Below, piece after piece: positions 39,752 to 48,242 of a DNA stretch of 64,000 bases. Under the pieces are notes generated by a model. It was not told the origin of the DNA and did not search any database. It saw nothing but the letters and a program-made list of their open reading frames with translations. This stretch comes from Frigoribacterium faeni (lineage in GTDB: Bacteria; Actinomycetota; Actinomycetes; Actinomycetales; Microbacteriaceae): the NCBI RefSeq assembly GCF_007988805.1, contig NZ_BJUV01000012.1:34541-98540 (forward strand), read 5' to 3'. Every line of letters starts with the position of its first letter. Position 1 is the stretch's first letter. The translations under genes and the position numbers were made by a program.

Positions 39752-40732
39752 CTACTCTCCGGGGTAGCGGACGCCCATCTGCCGGCGCATCTCGTCCATG
39801 GTGCGCATGACGTCGACGATCTCGGCCGTCGGCAGCAGGGGGCTCTCGGACTCCCCCGCGGAGACCACCCGGTCGAGCTCGATCGCCTGGTGGTGCATGC
39901 CGCGCAGCGACCCCTCGTCGGCGTCGTAGCGCTCGATCACGGCGTCGTCGGAGTCGTAGACGGTGAAGCCGACCGGGTTGTACCAGGTGGCGTCGACCTC
40001 GATCCGACCGGCCGTGCCGTGCACGACCGCGATGTTGCGCCCCGTCGAGTCGAGGGCGGAGTACAGCTGCGCCGTGGCGCCGTTCGCGTAACCGAGAGTC
40101 ACCGCATGGCGGGCGTCGACGCCCTGGTCGCTGAGCACGCCCACGGTCGCGATGTCGGTCGGGGCGCCCAGCAGGTCGTGGGCGAACGAGACCGGGTAGA
40201 CGCCGAGGTCGAGCAGCGCGCCGCCGCCGAGGGCGGGGTCGTTGAGCCGGTGACGGGGGTCGGTCGGCAGGGACTGGAGGTGCAGGGCCGTCAGGAGGCG
40301 CACCTCGCCGATCGCACCGGACCTCACCACCGAGCGCAGTCGCGCGCTCTGCGGCAGATAGCGCGTCCACATCGCCTCGAGCACGACCACACCGGCCGCC
40401 GCGGCCGCGTCGACCACGGACTGCGCCTCGGTCGCATTGATCGTGAAGGCCTTCTCGACGAGCACGTGCTTGCCGGCGGCGATCGCCAGCAGCGCCTGCT
40501 CGGCATGGAAGACGTGGGGCGTCGCCACGTAGACGGCGTCGACCGTCGGGTCGGACACGAGGTCGTCGTAGCCGCCGTGGGCGTGGGCGATGCCGAAGCG
40601 CTCGGCGAACTCGCGCGACTTGGCGGCGTCACGGGAGCCGACGGCCGACACCGGCAGGCCGGCCCCGAGCAGGTCGGAGGTGAAGGTCGCGGCGATGCCG
40701 CCGGCACCGAGTATTCCCCATCGAATCGTCAT
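39752..40732 (-). CDS. Gfo/Idh/MocA-family oxidoreductase (second)
   Basis: A 326-residue NAD(P)-dependent oxidoreductase, distantly similar to the one at 36566. The N-terminus is WGILGAGGIAATFTSDLLGAG; the catalytic Lys region reads HVLVEKAFTINA, with EKA where EKP is usual; EAMWTRYLPQ and LLDLGVYPVSFAHDLLG follow. The dimeric dihydrodiol dehydrogenase-like branch shares this EKA/EAMW pattern. It is a single gene; TAGACA lies 6 bases before its ATG. Confidence 0.88.
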   Translation of the reverse strand: MTIRWGILGAGGIAATFTSDLLGAGLPVSAVGSRDAAKSREFAERFGIAHAHGGYDDLVSDPTVDAVYVATPHVFHAEQALLAIAAGKHVLVEKAFTINATEAQSVVDAAAAAGVVVLEAMWTRYLPQSARLRSVVRSGAIGEVRLLTALHLQSLPTDPRHRLNDPALGGGALLDLGVYPVSFAHDLLGAPTDIATVGVLSDQGVDARHAVTLGYANGATAQLYSALDSTGRNIAVVHGTAGRIEVDATWYNPVGFTVYDSDDAVIERYDADEGSLRGMHHQAIELDRVVSAGESESPLLPTAEIVDVMRTMDEMRRQMGVRYPGE

Positions 40733-40738
40733 GACACC

Positions 40739-40744
40739 TGTCTA
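40739..40744 (-). promoter_or_regulatory. Possible -10 box of the second oxidoreductase gene
   Basis: TAGACA is followed by GGTGTC and the ATG on the minus strand. Confidence 0.35.
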
Positions 40745-40877
40745 CCAGTCCCCGAGGACCCGCCACCTGGCGGGGTCGTCGATCGGCGGGATCCGCGGGT
40801 GCAGGCGCCCCGCGGGCCTCTCACGAGGAAAGCCGGCCCCCGTCGGTGACGAGGCGCCACCTGCCCCGTGAGACTGC

Positions 40878-41243
40878 TCAGATCCGCGGCCGACCGGAGG
40901 CCGCATGCCCATGCGCCTGGTCGTTGATGGCCGCGGCGAGCCTCGCGGCCTGCCCGTACCTCTTTGCGGGGAACGATCGACGGATCGTGAAGTCGGCATG
41001 CTCGACGACGAGCCAGCACACCCCGGAGGGGTGTCCCAGGGCGCGCAGGCGCGGCAGAGCAGCCGGCACGAGCACCGCTGCGGCACCCGAGACCGACTCC
41101 CGACGGACGTAGTACTCGAAGCGCCATGCGAGGAGACCGCCACTGAGACTGACGTCGCCGAACCTGACGGGTCTCGCGGTGCCGGCGAGGTCCTTGGACG
41201 TGCGTTCGTGCATCCAGCGCCGGGCTGCGGTCAGAGTCGTCAC
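40878..41243 (-). CDS. Hypothetical protein
   Basis: A 121-residue basic protein, not recognised. The middle reads RFEYYVRRESVSGAAAV and then CWLVVEHADFTIRRSF, a plausible small alpha/beta fold; the ends are charged. It starts at a GTG with no clear ribosome-binding site. Upstream DNA is unusually AT-rich for this window and carries a TTGCA-N5-TGCAA palindrome. It stands alone between an oxidoreductase and tRNA-Thr and could be a recent acquisition or a remnant. Confidence 0.5.
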   Translation of the reverse strand: MTTLTAARRWMHERTSKDLAGTARPVRFGDVSLSGGLLAWRFEYYVRRESVSGAAAVLVPAALPRLRALGHPSGVCWLVVEHADFTIRRSFPAKRYGQAARLAAAINDQAHGHAASGRPRI

Positions 41244-41272
41244 GTCCGCAGCATGCGCCGCCGACAGGTATT

Positions 41273-41287
41273 TTGCAAGCTCTGCAA
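41273..41287. promoter_or_regulatory. Operator-like palindrome TTGCA-N5-TGCAA
   Basis: TTGCAAGCTCTGCAA lies about 30 bases upstream of the GTG of the 40878-41243 gene, in an AT-rich patch that could hold its promoter. The regulator is unknown. Confidence 0.35.
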
Positions 41288-41367
41288 CAATTTCGAGACA
41301 TGCGGAGCTGCACGGCCGTCGCGGGGCGGACGCGCCATGATGGGCCCCGGGCGTCCCGGTGACGAGA

Positions 41368-41398
41368 AGAGCTCCGGCCTGTAGCGGACCGGGGCTCT
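41368..41398 (-). terminator. Terminator of the tRNA-Thr transcript
   Basis: AGAGCTCCGG pairs with CCGGGGCTCT in a 10-bp stem with one wobble pair, just past the tRNA 3' end on the minus strand. Confidence 0.6.
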
Positions 41399-41400
41399 CG

Positions 41401-41476
41401 TGGAGCCGCTTTGGGGAATCGAACCCCAGACCTTCTCATTACGAGTGAGACGCTCTACCGACTGAGCTAAAGCGGC
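41401..41476 (-). tRNA. tRNA-Thr(CGT)
   Basis: A complete cloverleaf of 76 bases including an encoded CCA (41401-41403). The acceptor stem starts GCCGCTTT; the D arm has AGCTCAGTCGGTAGAGC; the anticodon stem TCTCA/TGAGA closes the loop CTCGTAA with anticodon CGT; the T arm is GGGGTTCGATTCCCC. It reads ACG threonine codons. Confidence 0.97.
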
Positions 41477-41480
41477 GGAT

Positions 41481-41529
41481 CCCGGTCGAGACCGGGAACC
41501 CGTGCCTCTCGGCACGATTAGATACTGTA
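41481..41529 (-). promoter_or_regulatory. tRNA-Thr promoter and leader hairpins
   Basis: TACAGT (minus strand, 41524-41529) is a likely -10 box for the tRNA, just past the tetR stop. Between it and the tRNA lie two perfect hairpins: CGTGCC/GGCACG (41501-41516) and CCCGGTC/GACCGGG (41481-41496). They may be processing signals or the end of the tetR transcript. Confidence 0.45.
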
Positions 41530-41537
41530 CCGGATTC

Positions 41538-42218
41538 TCAGAGTTCTCGTGACACGAGGCGCTGCAGGTCGGCGAAGCTGTCTTCCATCCGGGCACGGAG
41601 GCTGAAGCGGTAATCCTCGAGGTGACCGGCGTCGTCGTCCTCGATCCACTCGGCCCAGGCGTGTCGGAGAGCCGCGATCACGACGAGCGCGACGAGATGG
41701 GCGCGGCTCGCGACGAAGGCCTCGCCGTCCGCCCCGTCGGCTCCGCTCGTCTCCGTGGAGAGTCGGGGATCGGTGGCGAACCGTCGCTCGACGATGGCGG
41801 ACAGGCGCTCTTCGAAGACCCTCACCGAGGCCATCCGCCGGGCGAAGAGCTCGGGGTACGCCTTCAGCACGGCCCGACGCCGCTGCACCAGTTCGCGGTC
41901 GGCCGTCGCGGCCACGGTGGCGTGGTCGAGCAGCTCGATCAGGCCGTCGAGCAGCGAACCGTCGTGATCGGCGACGAAGCGCTCGAGCTGCTCGCTGTTG
42001 ATCAGCTCGGGCGGGTCGCCGACGACGGCCTCCTCTTTGGAGGTGAAGTAGTTGAAGAAGGTGCGCGGGGAGACGTCGGCACGGCGGCTGATCATGTCGA
42101 CGGTGACGCCGTCGAGGCCGGTCTCGTTGATCAGGTCGAGGACCGAGACCTGGATGGCTCGGCGGGTGGCCAGACGCTTGCGCTCGCGCAGGCCGGGGGC
42201 GGCTATCGGGTCGCTCAT
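41538..42218 (-). CDS. TetR/AcrR-family transcriptional regulator
   Basis: A 226-residue repressor. The N-terminal helix-turn-helix is DGVTVDMISRRADVSPRTFF followed by NYFTSKEEAV. The C-terminal ligand domain has no recognised subfamily signature and contains the acidic ETSGADGADGE loop. CAAGAT lies 6 bases before the ATG, giving a probable leaderless mRNA. No transporter or enzyme is divergently placed; holB ends 14 bases upstream, so its targets are not evident. Confidence 0.88.
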   Translation of the reverse strand: MSDPIAAPGLRERKRLATRRAIQVSVLDLINETGLDGVTVDMISRRADVSPRTFFNYFTSKEEAVVGDPPELINSEQLERFVADHDGSLLDGLIELLDHATVAATADRELVQRRRAVLKAYPELFARRMASVRVFEERLSAIVERRFATDPRLSTETSGADGADGEAFVASRAHLVALVVIAALRHAWAEWIEDDDAGHLEDYRFSLRARMEDSFADLQRLVSREL

Positions 42219-42224
42219 CCGGCC

Positions 42225-42230
42225 ATCTTG
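42225..42230 (-). promoter_or_regulatory. Possible -10 box of the tetR-type gene
   Basis: CAAGAT on the minus strand is 6 bases before the ATG, lying between it and the holB stop. Confidence 0.4.
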
Positions 42231-42232
42231 CC

Positions 42233-43399
42233 TCACCTGACCGCGTGTCTGCTGACGGCCACCAGCATCGCCTCGAGCGCCAGCGCGGGCGAGACGTTCG
42301 ACTCGATGCGCCGCCTGGCCACCGCGATCGCGTCCATGACGGCCAGGGTGCTGGCCGGCGAGGAGGCGCGCGTCGCCTCGTCGAGTCGGGCCCGCATGCT
42401 CTGGTTGATCGGCTCGTCGTCGACTCCCAGGTGCAGCAGCAGCACGTCGCGATAGAGCGACAGCAGGTCGACCATGATCCGGTCGATCCCGTCGCGGAGG
42501 CTGCGCGTCGCCCGCCGCTTCTGGTCGTCGTCGAGTGCTCGGAGCTGACTCCGCAGCGCGGGTGGGACGGTGCCGCCCGGCTCGATGCCGAGCGACCGGA
42601 GGGCCGACGCCCGCTCGTCGGCGTCGCGCTCCTCGGTGATCGCCTTTGCGTCGTCGCCCGCGACCGCGAGCAGGGTGGCCGCCGACAGGACGGCGTCGGA
42701 GACGGATCGGATCGAGAGGGCGGTCTCGAGCGTGCGCCGTCGACGGTCGCGCGCCTCGGGGTTCGTCGCGAGCCGGTGCGCCATGCCGATGTGGCTCTGC
42801 GCCTCGCGGGCGGCGACCAGGGCCGTCTCGGCGTCGACGCCGTCGCGCCGTTCGAGCAGCGCGGCGACGTCGGCCACCGACGGCACGCGGAGCCGGACCC
42901 CGCGGACCCGTGACCGGATCGTCGGGATGAGGTCGGCCTCGCTGGGAGCGCAGAGGATCCACACCGTGCGCGGCGGCGGCTCCTCCAGGGCCTTGAGCAG
43001 GAGGTTCGACGTGCGCTCGGTCATCCGGTCGGCGTCCTCGATCACGACGACCCGGTAGCGCCCCACCGACGGGGAGAACTGCGACGCCGCGACGAGGGTG
43101 CGCACCTCGTCGATGGTGATGATGATCCGTTCGGTGCTGAGGACCGCGAGGTCGGGATGCGACCGCGCGCCCACCTGACGGATCGTCGCCTGCGCGTCGT
43201 CGTCGCCTCGGGCGAGCAGCGCCGCGGCGAACGCGTAGGCGAGGTTCGATCGGCCCGACCCGGGCGGTCCCGTGATCAGCCACGAGTGGGTCATGGCGGA
43301 GTTGCCCGGATCGGTCGACGCGGCCGAGCGCAGGGTCTCGATGGCGTCCGCCTGACCGGTGAGGCCGTCCCAGAACGACATGGCGGCCACGGTCGTCAC
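42233..43399 (-). CDS. holB: DNA polymerase III subunit delta'
   Basis: A 388-residue clamp-loader subunit. FWDGLTGQADAIETL and the P-loop-like TGPPGSGRSNLAYAF begin the AAA+ domain; VVIEDADRMTERTSNLLLKA is the Walker B region and CAPSEADLIPTIRSR holds the SRC-like turn. The Lys of the P-loop is replaced by Arg. The GTG at 43399 overlaps the tmk stop (GTGA) and is chosen for coupling; an ATG at 43381 is a possible alternative that would still contain all motifs. Confidence 0.9.
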   Translation of the reverse strand: MTTVAAMSFWDGLTGQADAIETLRSAASTDPGNSAMTHSWLITGPPGSGRSNLAYAFAAALLARGDDDAQATIRQVGARSHPDLAVLSTERIIITIDEVRTLVAASQFSPSVGRYRVVVIEDADRMTERTSNLLLKALEEPPPRTVWILCAPSEADLIPTIRSRVRGVRLRVPSVADVAALLERRDGVDAETALVAAREAQSHIGMAHRLATNPEARDRRRRTLETALSIRSVSDAVLSAATLLAVAGDDAKAITEERDADERASALRSLGIEPGGTVPPALRSQLRALDDDQKRRATRSLRDGIDRIMVDLLSLYRDVLLLHLGVDDEPINQSMRARLDEATRASSPASTLAVMDAIAVARRRIESNVSPALALEAMLVAVSRHAVR

Positions 43400-44016
43400 G
43401 CGAGGAGTCCGGCGACCCGCTCGCGCACGAGCGTGGCGATGTCGGCCTCGGGGAGGGACGCGTCGACGACGAGGAAGCGCTCCGGCTCGGCCTCGGCGAG
43501 GGACAGGTACGCGGCGCGCACGCGCGCGTGGAACTCCGCCTTCTCGGCCTCGAGCCGGTCGTACGTCGTCCGCGACGCGTCGAGACGGCGGCGACCCTCG
43601 GTCTCGTCGAGGTCGAGCAGGATCGTCAGGTCGGGCATGAGGCCGTCGGCGGCCCAGAGGGAGAGATCCCGGACCTCGTCGCCGCCGAGCACCCGACCGG
43701 CGCCCTGGTAGGCGACGGAGGAGTCGATGTAGCGGTCCTGGATGACCACGTCGCCGCGCTCGAGCGCGGGGCGGATCAGCGTCTCGACGTGGTGCGCCCG
43801 GTCCGCGGCGTACAGCAGGGCCTCGGCCCGCGGGGCGATGTGCCCGCGCCGATGCAGCACGATCTCCCGGAGCTCGAGACCGAGGTCCGTGCCGCCCGGT
43901 TCGCGGGTCCGGACGATCGACCGGCCGCTCTCGGTCAGCCAGGCCTCGAGCCGACCGGCCTGCGTCGTCTTGCCCGAGCCGTCGCCGCCCTCGAGCGTGA
44001 TGAAGAGCCCTTCCAC
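43396..44016 (-). CDS. tmk: Thymidylate kinase
   Basis: A 206-residue dTMP kinase. The P-loop is EGGDGSGKTTQ, the DR[YH] motif is IQDRYIDSSVAYQGAGR, and the LID segment is rich in Arg. The GTG start overlaps the topA stop by one base (TAGTG). topA, tmk and holB are one coupled replication operon. Confidence 0.95.
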   Translation of the reverse strand: MEGLFITLEGGDGSGKTTQAGRLEAWLTESGRSIVRTREPGGTDLGLELREIVLHRRGHIAPRAEALLYAADRAHHVETLIRPALERGDVVIQDRYIDSSVAYQGAGRVLGGDEVRDLSLWAADGLMPDLTILLDLDETEGRRRLDASRTTYDRLEAEKAEFHARVRAAYLSLAEAEPERFLVVDASLPEADIATLVRERVAGLLA

Positions 44017-46931
44017 TACTCGGGCTTCTTCGCCGCGGGCTTCTTGGCAGCCGGCTTCGCGGCGGTCGCCTTCGCAGCCGTCGTCTTCGCAGCCGTCGTC
44101 TTCGCGGCGGCCGGTTTCTTGGTCGCCGGCTTCTTCGCGGCCGGCTTCTTCGCGGCGGGCTTCTTGGCCGCCGCCGCCCGCGGCTTCGCCGGCCCCTTGG
44201 CCCGCTTGTCCGCGATCAGCTGCACGGCGCGGTCGAAGTCGACCTCCTCCACCGTCTCGCCGCGGGGGATGGTCGCGTTCGTCTCGCCGTCGGTGACGTA
44301 CGGACCGAAACGGCCATCCTTAACCTTGATCGGCTTGCCGCTGACCGGATCGGCCTCGAACTCCTTGAGGGCGCTGCTCGCACGACGAGCGCCGTACTTC
44401 GGCTGGGCGTAGAGCTCGATCGCTCCGGCCAGGTCGATGTCGAAGATCTGGTCCTCGCTGGTGAGCGACCGGGTGTCGGCGCCCTTCTTCAGGTACGGGC
44501 CGTAGCGACCGTTCTGAGCCTGGATCTCCTCGCCGCTCTCGGGGTCGAGACCCACGACGCGAGGCAGGTCGAGCAGCTTCAGCGCGGTCTCGAGGTCGAC
44601 CGTGTCGACGTGCATGCTCTTGAAGAGCGACGCTGTGCGCTCCTTCGGGGCCGCCTTCTTGGCCGGAGCCTTCTTCGCCTTCGCCGTGGGCGCGTCGGCC
44701 GACACGGGCTCGACGACGGCGCCCGTCGCACTCGGCGCCGACGCGGCGGGAGCCGTCTCGACGACCTCGCCGGTGGCCGGGTCGGCCTGCACCTCCTCCG
44801 GGACACGCTCGGTCACGTACGGGCCGAAGCGACCGTCCTTCGCGACGACCTCCTTGCCCGACTCGGGGTTGACCCCGAGCACGCGGTCGCCGACGACCGG
44901 GGCGTCGATGAGCTCGCGAGCCTTCTCGGCGGTGAGCTCGTCGGGGGCGAGGTCCTCGGGCACGTTGACCCGACGCGGGGTCTCGGGGTCGCTGCCCGGC
45001 GCCTCGAGGTACGGCCCGTAACGACCGATCCGCAGCGTCACTCCGTCGGCCAGCACGATCGAGTTGATGTCGCGGGCGTCGATGTCGCCGAGGTTGTCGA
45101 TGACCTTGCGGAGACCCCGGTGGTCGTCGTTGCCGAAGTAGAAGCCGTTCAGCCAGTCGACCCGGTCGGCCTCGCCGCCCGCGATGAGGTCGAGGTCGTC
45201 CTCCATGCTGGCCGTGAAGTCGTACTGGACGAGGTCGCCGAAGTACTCCTCGAGGAGGCGCACCACCGAGAACGCGATCCAGTTCGGCACCAGCGCGGTG
45301 CCCCGGGGCGTCACGTAGCCGCGATCGACGATCGTCGACATGATCGCCGCGTAGGTGGACGGACGTCCGATGCCGAGCTCTTCGAGCGTCTTGACCAGGC
45401 TTGCCTCGGTGTAGCGGGGAGGAGCGCTCGTGTCGTGCCCCTTGGCCTCGACGCCGGCGAGCGTGAGGGCCTGCCCCTTGGTCAGCGGAGGCAGCTTGGC
45501 CTCGGAGGGCTCGGCGGTGCCGTGCCGGTCTTCGTCGCGCCCCTCCTCGTAGGCGTTCAGGAACCCGCGGAACGTGATGACCGTCCCCGAGGCGGTGAAC
45601 TCGGCCAGGGTTCCGGCCTCGCTCCGCGTGGGGATGCCGTCGACCGCGCCGGCCGTGGTCGCCGCCACGACCACCGAGGCCGTCGACCCCTTGGCGTCGG
45701 CCATCTGCGACGCGACCGTGCGCTTCCAGATGAGGTCGTAGAGCTTCCAGTCGTTGCCGCGCAGGGTGCTCGACATCTCGGAGGGGGTGCGGAAGGTGTC
45801 GCCCGAGGGGCGGATCGCCTCGTGGGCCTCCTGTGCGTTCTTGCTCTTGCCCGTGTAGACGCGGGGCTTGGCCGGGACCGTCTCGGCGCCGTAGAGCTTC
45901 GAGGCCTGGCTGCGGGCGGCGTCGATCGCCTGCTGCGAGAGCGACGGCGAGTCGGTTCGCATGTAGGTGATGTGCCCGTTCTCGTAGAGCGACTGCGCGA
46001 CGCTCATGGTCTGGCGCGCCGAGAAGCGGAGCTTGCGGGCCGCCTCCTGCTGCAGCGTCGACGTGGTGAAGGGCGCCGCCGGGCGACGGGTGTAGGGCTT
46101 CGACTCGACCGAGGTGACCTCGATCGCGACGCCGTCGGCCTCGAGCGCACGGGACAGGGCGAGCGCCGTCGTCTCGTCGAGCGAGACCGAGTCGCTCTTC
46201 AGCTGACCGCGGTCGTCGAAGTCGCGACCGCTGGCCACGCGCGAGCCGTTGACGCGGACGAGTCGGGACGAGAACGGAAGCGACTCGGTGGACGGCTCGA
46301 AGGTCGCGGTGAGGTCCCAGTAGGACGCCGACACGAACGCGAGACGTTCACGCTCGCGGTCGACGACGAGGCGCGTGGCCGCCGACTGGACCCGACCGGC
46401 GGACAGGCCGGGGCCGACCTTGCGCCACAGCACGGGCGACACCTCGAATCCGTAGAGGCGGTCGAGGATGCGGCGCGTCTCCTGGGCGTCGACGAGGGCG
46501 GTGTCGAGCTCGCGGGTGTTCTCCTGCGCCTTCTGGATGGCGTCCTTCGTGATCTCGTGGAAGACCATCCGCTTGACGGGGACCTTCGGCTTGAGCTCCT
46601 GGAGGAGGTGCCACGCGATGGCCTCGCCCTCGCGGTCCTCATCAGTGGCGAGGTAGAGCTCGTCGGCGGACTTGAGGGCGCGCTTCAGGTCGGTGACCGT
46701 CTTCTTCTTGGCGTCCGACACGACGTAGTAGGGCTCGAAGCCGTTCTCGACGTCGACGGAGAACTTGCCCAGCGAGCCCTTCTTCAGCTCGGCGGGGAGG
46801 TTCTTCGGCTCGATGAGGTCGCGGATGTGGCCCACGGATGCGAGGACCTCGTATCCGCTGCCGAGGTACTGGGCGATCGTCTTAGCCTTCGCGGGCGACT
46901 CGACGATGACCAGTTTCTTCGTGCCTGGCAC
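44016..46931 (-). CDS. topA: DNA topoisomerase I
   Basis: A 971-residue type IA topoisomerase relaxing negative supercoils. The TOPRIM domain has KKLVIVESPAKAKTI and YLATDEDREGEAIAWHLL; the active-site Tyr323 is in GHITYMRTDSPS. Four C-terminal repeats of the FGPYV/YGPYL type follow instead of zinc fingers, then a tail of about 50 residues built of Lys-Pro-Ala-Ala-Lys units, as is usual in actinobacteria. The GTG at 46931 follows AAGGAG by a few bases; longer in-frame starts are rejected because homology begins at the GTG. Confidence 0.95.
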   Translation of the reverse strand: MPGTKKLVIVESPAKAKTIAQYLGSGYEVLASVGHIRDLIEPKNLPAELKKGSLGKFSVDVENGFEPYYVVSDAKKKTVTDLKRALKSADELYLATDEDREGEAIAWHLLQELKPKVPVKRMVFHEITKDAIQKAQENTRELDTALVDAQETRRILDRLYGFEVSPVLWRKVGPGLSAGRVQSAATRLVVDRERERLAFVSASYWDLTATFEPSTESLPFSSRLVRVNGSRVASGRDFDDRGQLKSDSVSLDETTALALSRALEADGVAIEVTSVESKPYTRRPAAPFTTSTLQQEAARKLRFSARQTMSVAQSLYENGHITYMRTDSPSLSQQAIDAARSQASKLYGAETVPAKPRVYTGKSKNAQEAHEAIRPSGDTFRTPSEMSSTLRGNDWKLYDLIWKRTVASQMADAKGSTASVVVAATTAGAVDGIPTRSEAGTLAEFTASGTVITFRGFLNAYEEGRDEDRHGTAEPSEAKLPPLTKGQALTLAGVEAKGHDTSAPPRYTEASLVKTLEELGIGRPSTYAAIMSTIVDRGYVTPRGTALVPNWIAFSVVRLLEEYFGDLVQYDFTASMEDDLDLIAGGEADRVDWLNGFYFGNDDHRGLRKVIDNLGDIDARDINSIVLADGVTLRIGRYGPYLEAPGSDPETPRRVNVPEDLAPDELTAEKARELIDAPVVGDRVLGVNPESGKEVVAKDGRFGPYVTERVPEEVQADPATGEVVETAPAASAPSATGAVVEPVSADAPTAKAKKAPAKKAAPKERTASLFKSMHVDTVDLETALKLLDLPRVVGLDPESGEEIQAQNGRYGPYLKKGADTRSLTSEDQIFDIDLAGAIELYAQPKYGARRASSALKEFEADPVSGKPIKVKDGRFGPYVTDGETNATIPRGETVEEVDFDRAVQLIADKRAKGPAKPRAAAAKKPAAKKPAAKKPATKKPAAAKTTAAKTTAAKATAAKPAAKKPAAKKPE

Positions 46932-47044
46932 GGGACTCCTTGGATTGTGGAACGAGATCGTCCGGTCACGGACGATCGGGAGGGTGGCCGGCGGGGACGA
47001 CGCCCCTCCGGCCGAGGGCGACAGTGGTGGCTGCCGACAGGCAC

Positions 47045-47050
47045 ACCATA
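47045..47050 (-). promoter_or_regulatory. Possible -10 box of topA
   Basis: TATGGT on the minus strand would give a leader of about 105 bases to the GTG at 46931. Confidence 0.4.
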
Positions 47051-47073
47051 CACACACCGCTCTCGCGACTCGC

Positions 47074-47469
47074 TCACGGTGACCCCGCCGGAGGGGACGA
47101 CCCCGGGGGCGGAGGACCGGCCGTCGCCGACGCGCTCACCGGCACGAGGCCGACGGACGACGAGACCCTCACCGTCACCACCGCCCCGTCGACCGAGCAC
47201 CCGTCGAGCCTCGCGCCGTTGGCCGTGGCGAGGCGGCCCGCCGCCTCGCAGGAGGTCCCGGCGACGAGGCCCGCGACGACGTCGGCCGCGGCGAGCGCAG
47301 CCGCGTCGGCGGCACCGGCGACCCGGCTCCGTTCGACGAGGATCCGCGACGCGCCGAGCGCCGCACCGGCCCCGAGCGCGACCGCCACGAGCACCGCGAC
47401 GACCATGATCGACGCGCTTCCGGCGTCGTCCGACGTCCGGACGATGGGCCGTCGGCCGGCGCGGGTCAC
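47074..47469 (-). CDS. TadE-like protein, Rv3654c type
   Basis: A 131-residue small secreted or membrane protein. The start DDAGSASIMVVAVLVAVALGAG is the pseudopilin-like helix of Rv3654c-family proteins at the end of actinobacterial tad loci. Two Cys residues (SCEAAG, DGCSVD) may form a disulfide outside the membrane. The C-terminus is Pro/Ser/Gly-rich. The GTG start overlaps the previous gene's stop (GTGA). Confidence 0.82.
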   Translation of the reverse strand: MTRAGRRPIVRTSDDAGSASIMVVAVLVAVALGAGAALGASRILVERSRVAGAADAAALAAADVVAGLVAGTSCEAAGRLATANGARLDGCSVDGAVVTVRVSSSVGLVPVSASATAGPPPPGSSPPAGSP

Positions 47470-47885
47470 CCGCCGGCCTGCGGGGCGCAGCTGCGGCCGG
47501 TCAGCGCGACCGGCCCGACGAGGGGGCCGAGCGAGACGGCCCGGGTCAGGTGGACGCAGGTCAGCTCGCCGTCGACGGTCGTCGCGATCACCGCGCCGGG
47601 TGCCAGCGCGGCCAGTGTGCCGGGGACCGACGCGGCGTCGCCCCGGGCGGTCTGCCGGGCGGCGACCGCGGCGGCGTCCGCGAGCCGGACGGCCTGGACC
47701 CCTGCCCCCACGCCGATGAGAGCCGCGCCGACGACGGCCACGACCGCCGGGACGACCACGGCGAACTCGGCGACGACGCTGCCGTCGTCACCGCGCAGCG
47801 CGCGGAGAAGAGGAGTGGGGCCGCGCAGCGGTGAGCGACGAGCGGTGCGGCGAGCGGTGCGAGGAGGCACGGGCGAGCAGGTCAT
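47466..47885 (-). CDS. TadE-family pseudopilin
   Basis: A 139-residue protein. A basic head precedes DDGSVVAEFAVVVPAVVAVVG, the TadE helix with its conserved Glu. Two Cys residues lie in LTCVHL and RSCAP. It is thought to assist assembly of the Flp pilus. It follows the pilin gene by 10 bases. Confidence 0.85.
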   Translation of the reverse strand: MTCSPVPPRTARRTARRSPLRGPTPLLRALRGDDGSVVAEFAVVVPAVVAVVGAALIGVGAGVQAVRLADAAAVAARQTARGDAASVPGTLAALAPGAVIATTVDGELTCVHLTRAVSLGPLVGPVALTGRSCAPQAGG

Positions 47886-47895
47886 GCGCGTCTCG

Positions 47896-48138
47896 TCAGC
47901 CGACGGTGAGGGCGGAGCGGACGAGGTCGGACAGCGTGCCGCGCACCTCGTCCGATCGCATGATCACGACGAGGAGACCCGCGAACCCGACCGCGGCCAT
48001 GATGACGATGGCGTACTCGGCCGTCGCGGCGCCGTCGTCGGCGACGAGGATGCGTCGGGCGGCCCGCAGCCGGGCGTGCCGGGTTCGCGGCGATCCGCTC
48101 GGTCGAGCGCTCGGACGGAAGGCGTCGTGCGGGGTCAT
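47896..48138 (-). CDS. Flp-type pilin (DUF4244)
   Basis: An 80-residue prepilin. After a basic leader of 36 residues the cleavage site reads DDG/AATAEYAIVIMAAVG, with Glu at +5 and Tyr at +6 of the mature protein exactly as in Flp pilins. The mature pilin would have 44 residues. AAGGAA precedes the ATG. No prepilin peptidase gene is in the window. Confidence 0.87.
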   Translation of the reverse strand: MTPHDAFRPSARPSGSPRTRHARLRAARRILVADDGAATAEYAIVIMAAVGFAGLLVVIMRSDEVRGTLSDLVRSALTVG

Positions 48139-48242
48139 GGTGTTCCTTACTCTTAGAGGGGGCCACGCGTCGTGGCGTGTCTCGAGTCTCGAAGACGCGA
48201 CCGGGTCGTCGCGGTCGTCCGCCTCGCCGCTGGGGACCGTCG

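Noticed and set aside
40742..40906. 54-residue open frame ending WRVLGDW
   Set aside because: No ribosome-binding site, overlap with the 40878-41243 gene and no known relative; kept only as a possible remnant in the findings.
44610..47408. 932-residue open frame on the plus strand opposite topA
   Set aside because: High GC keeps antisense frames open; topA on the minus strand has full domain homology, and the plus-strand product is low-complexity and charge-rich.
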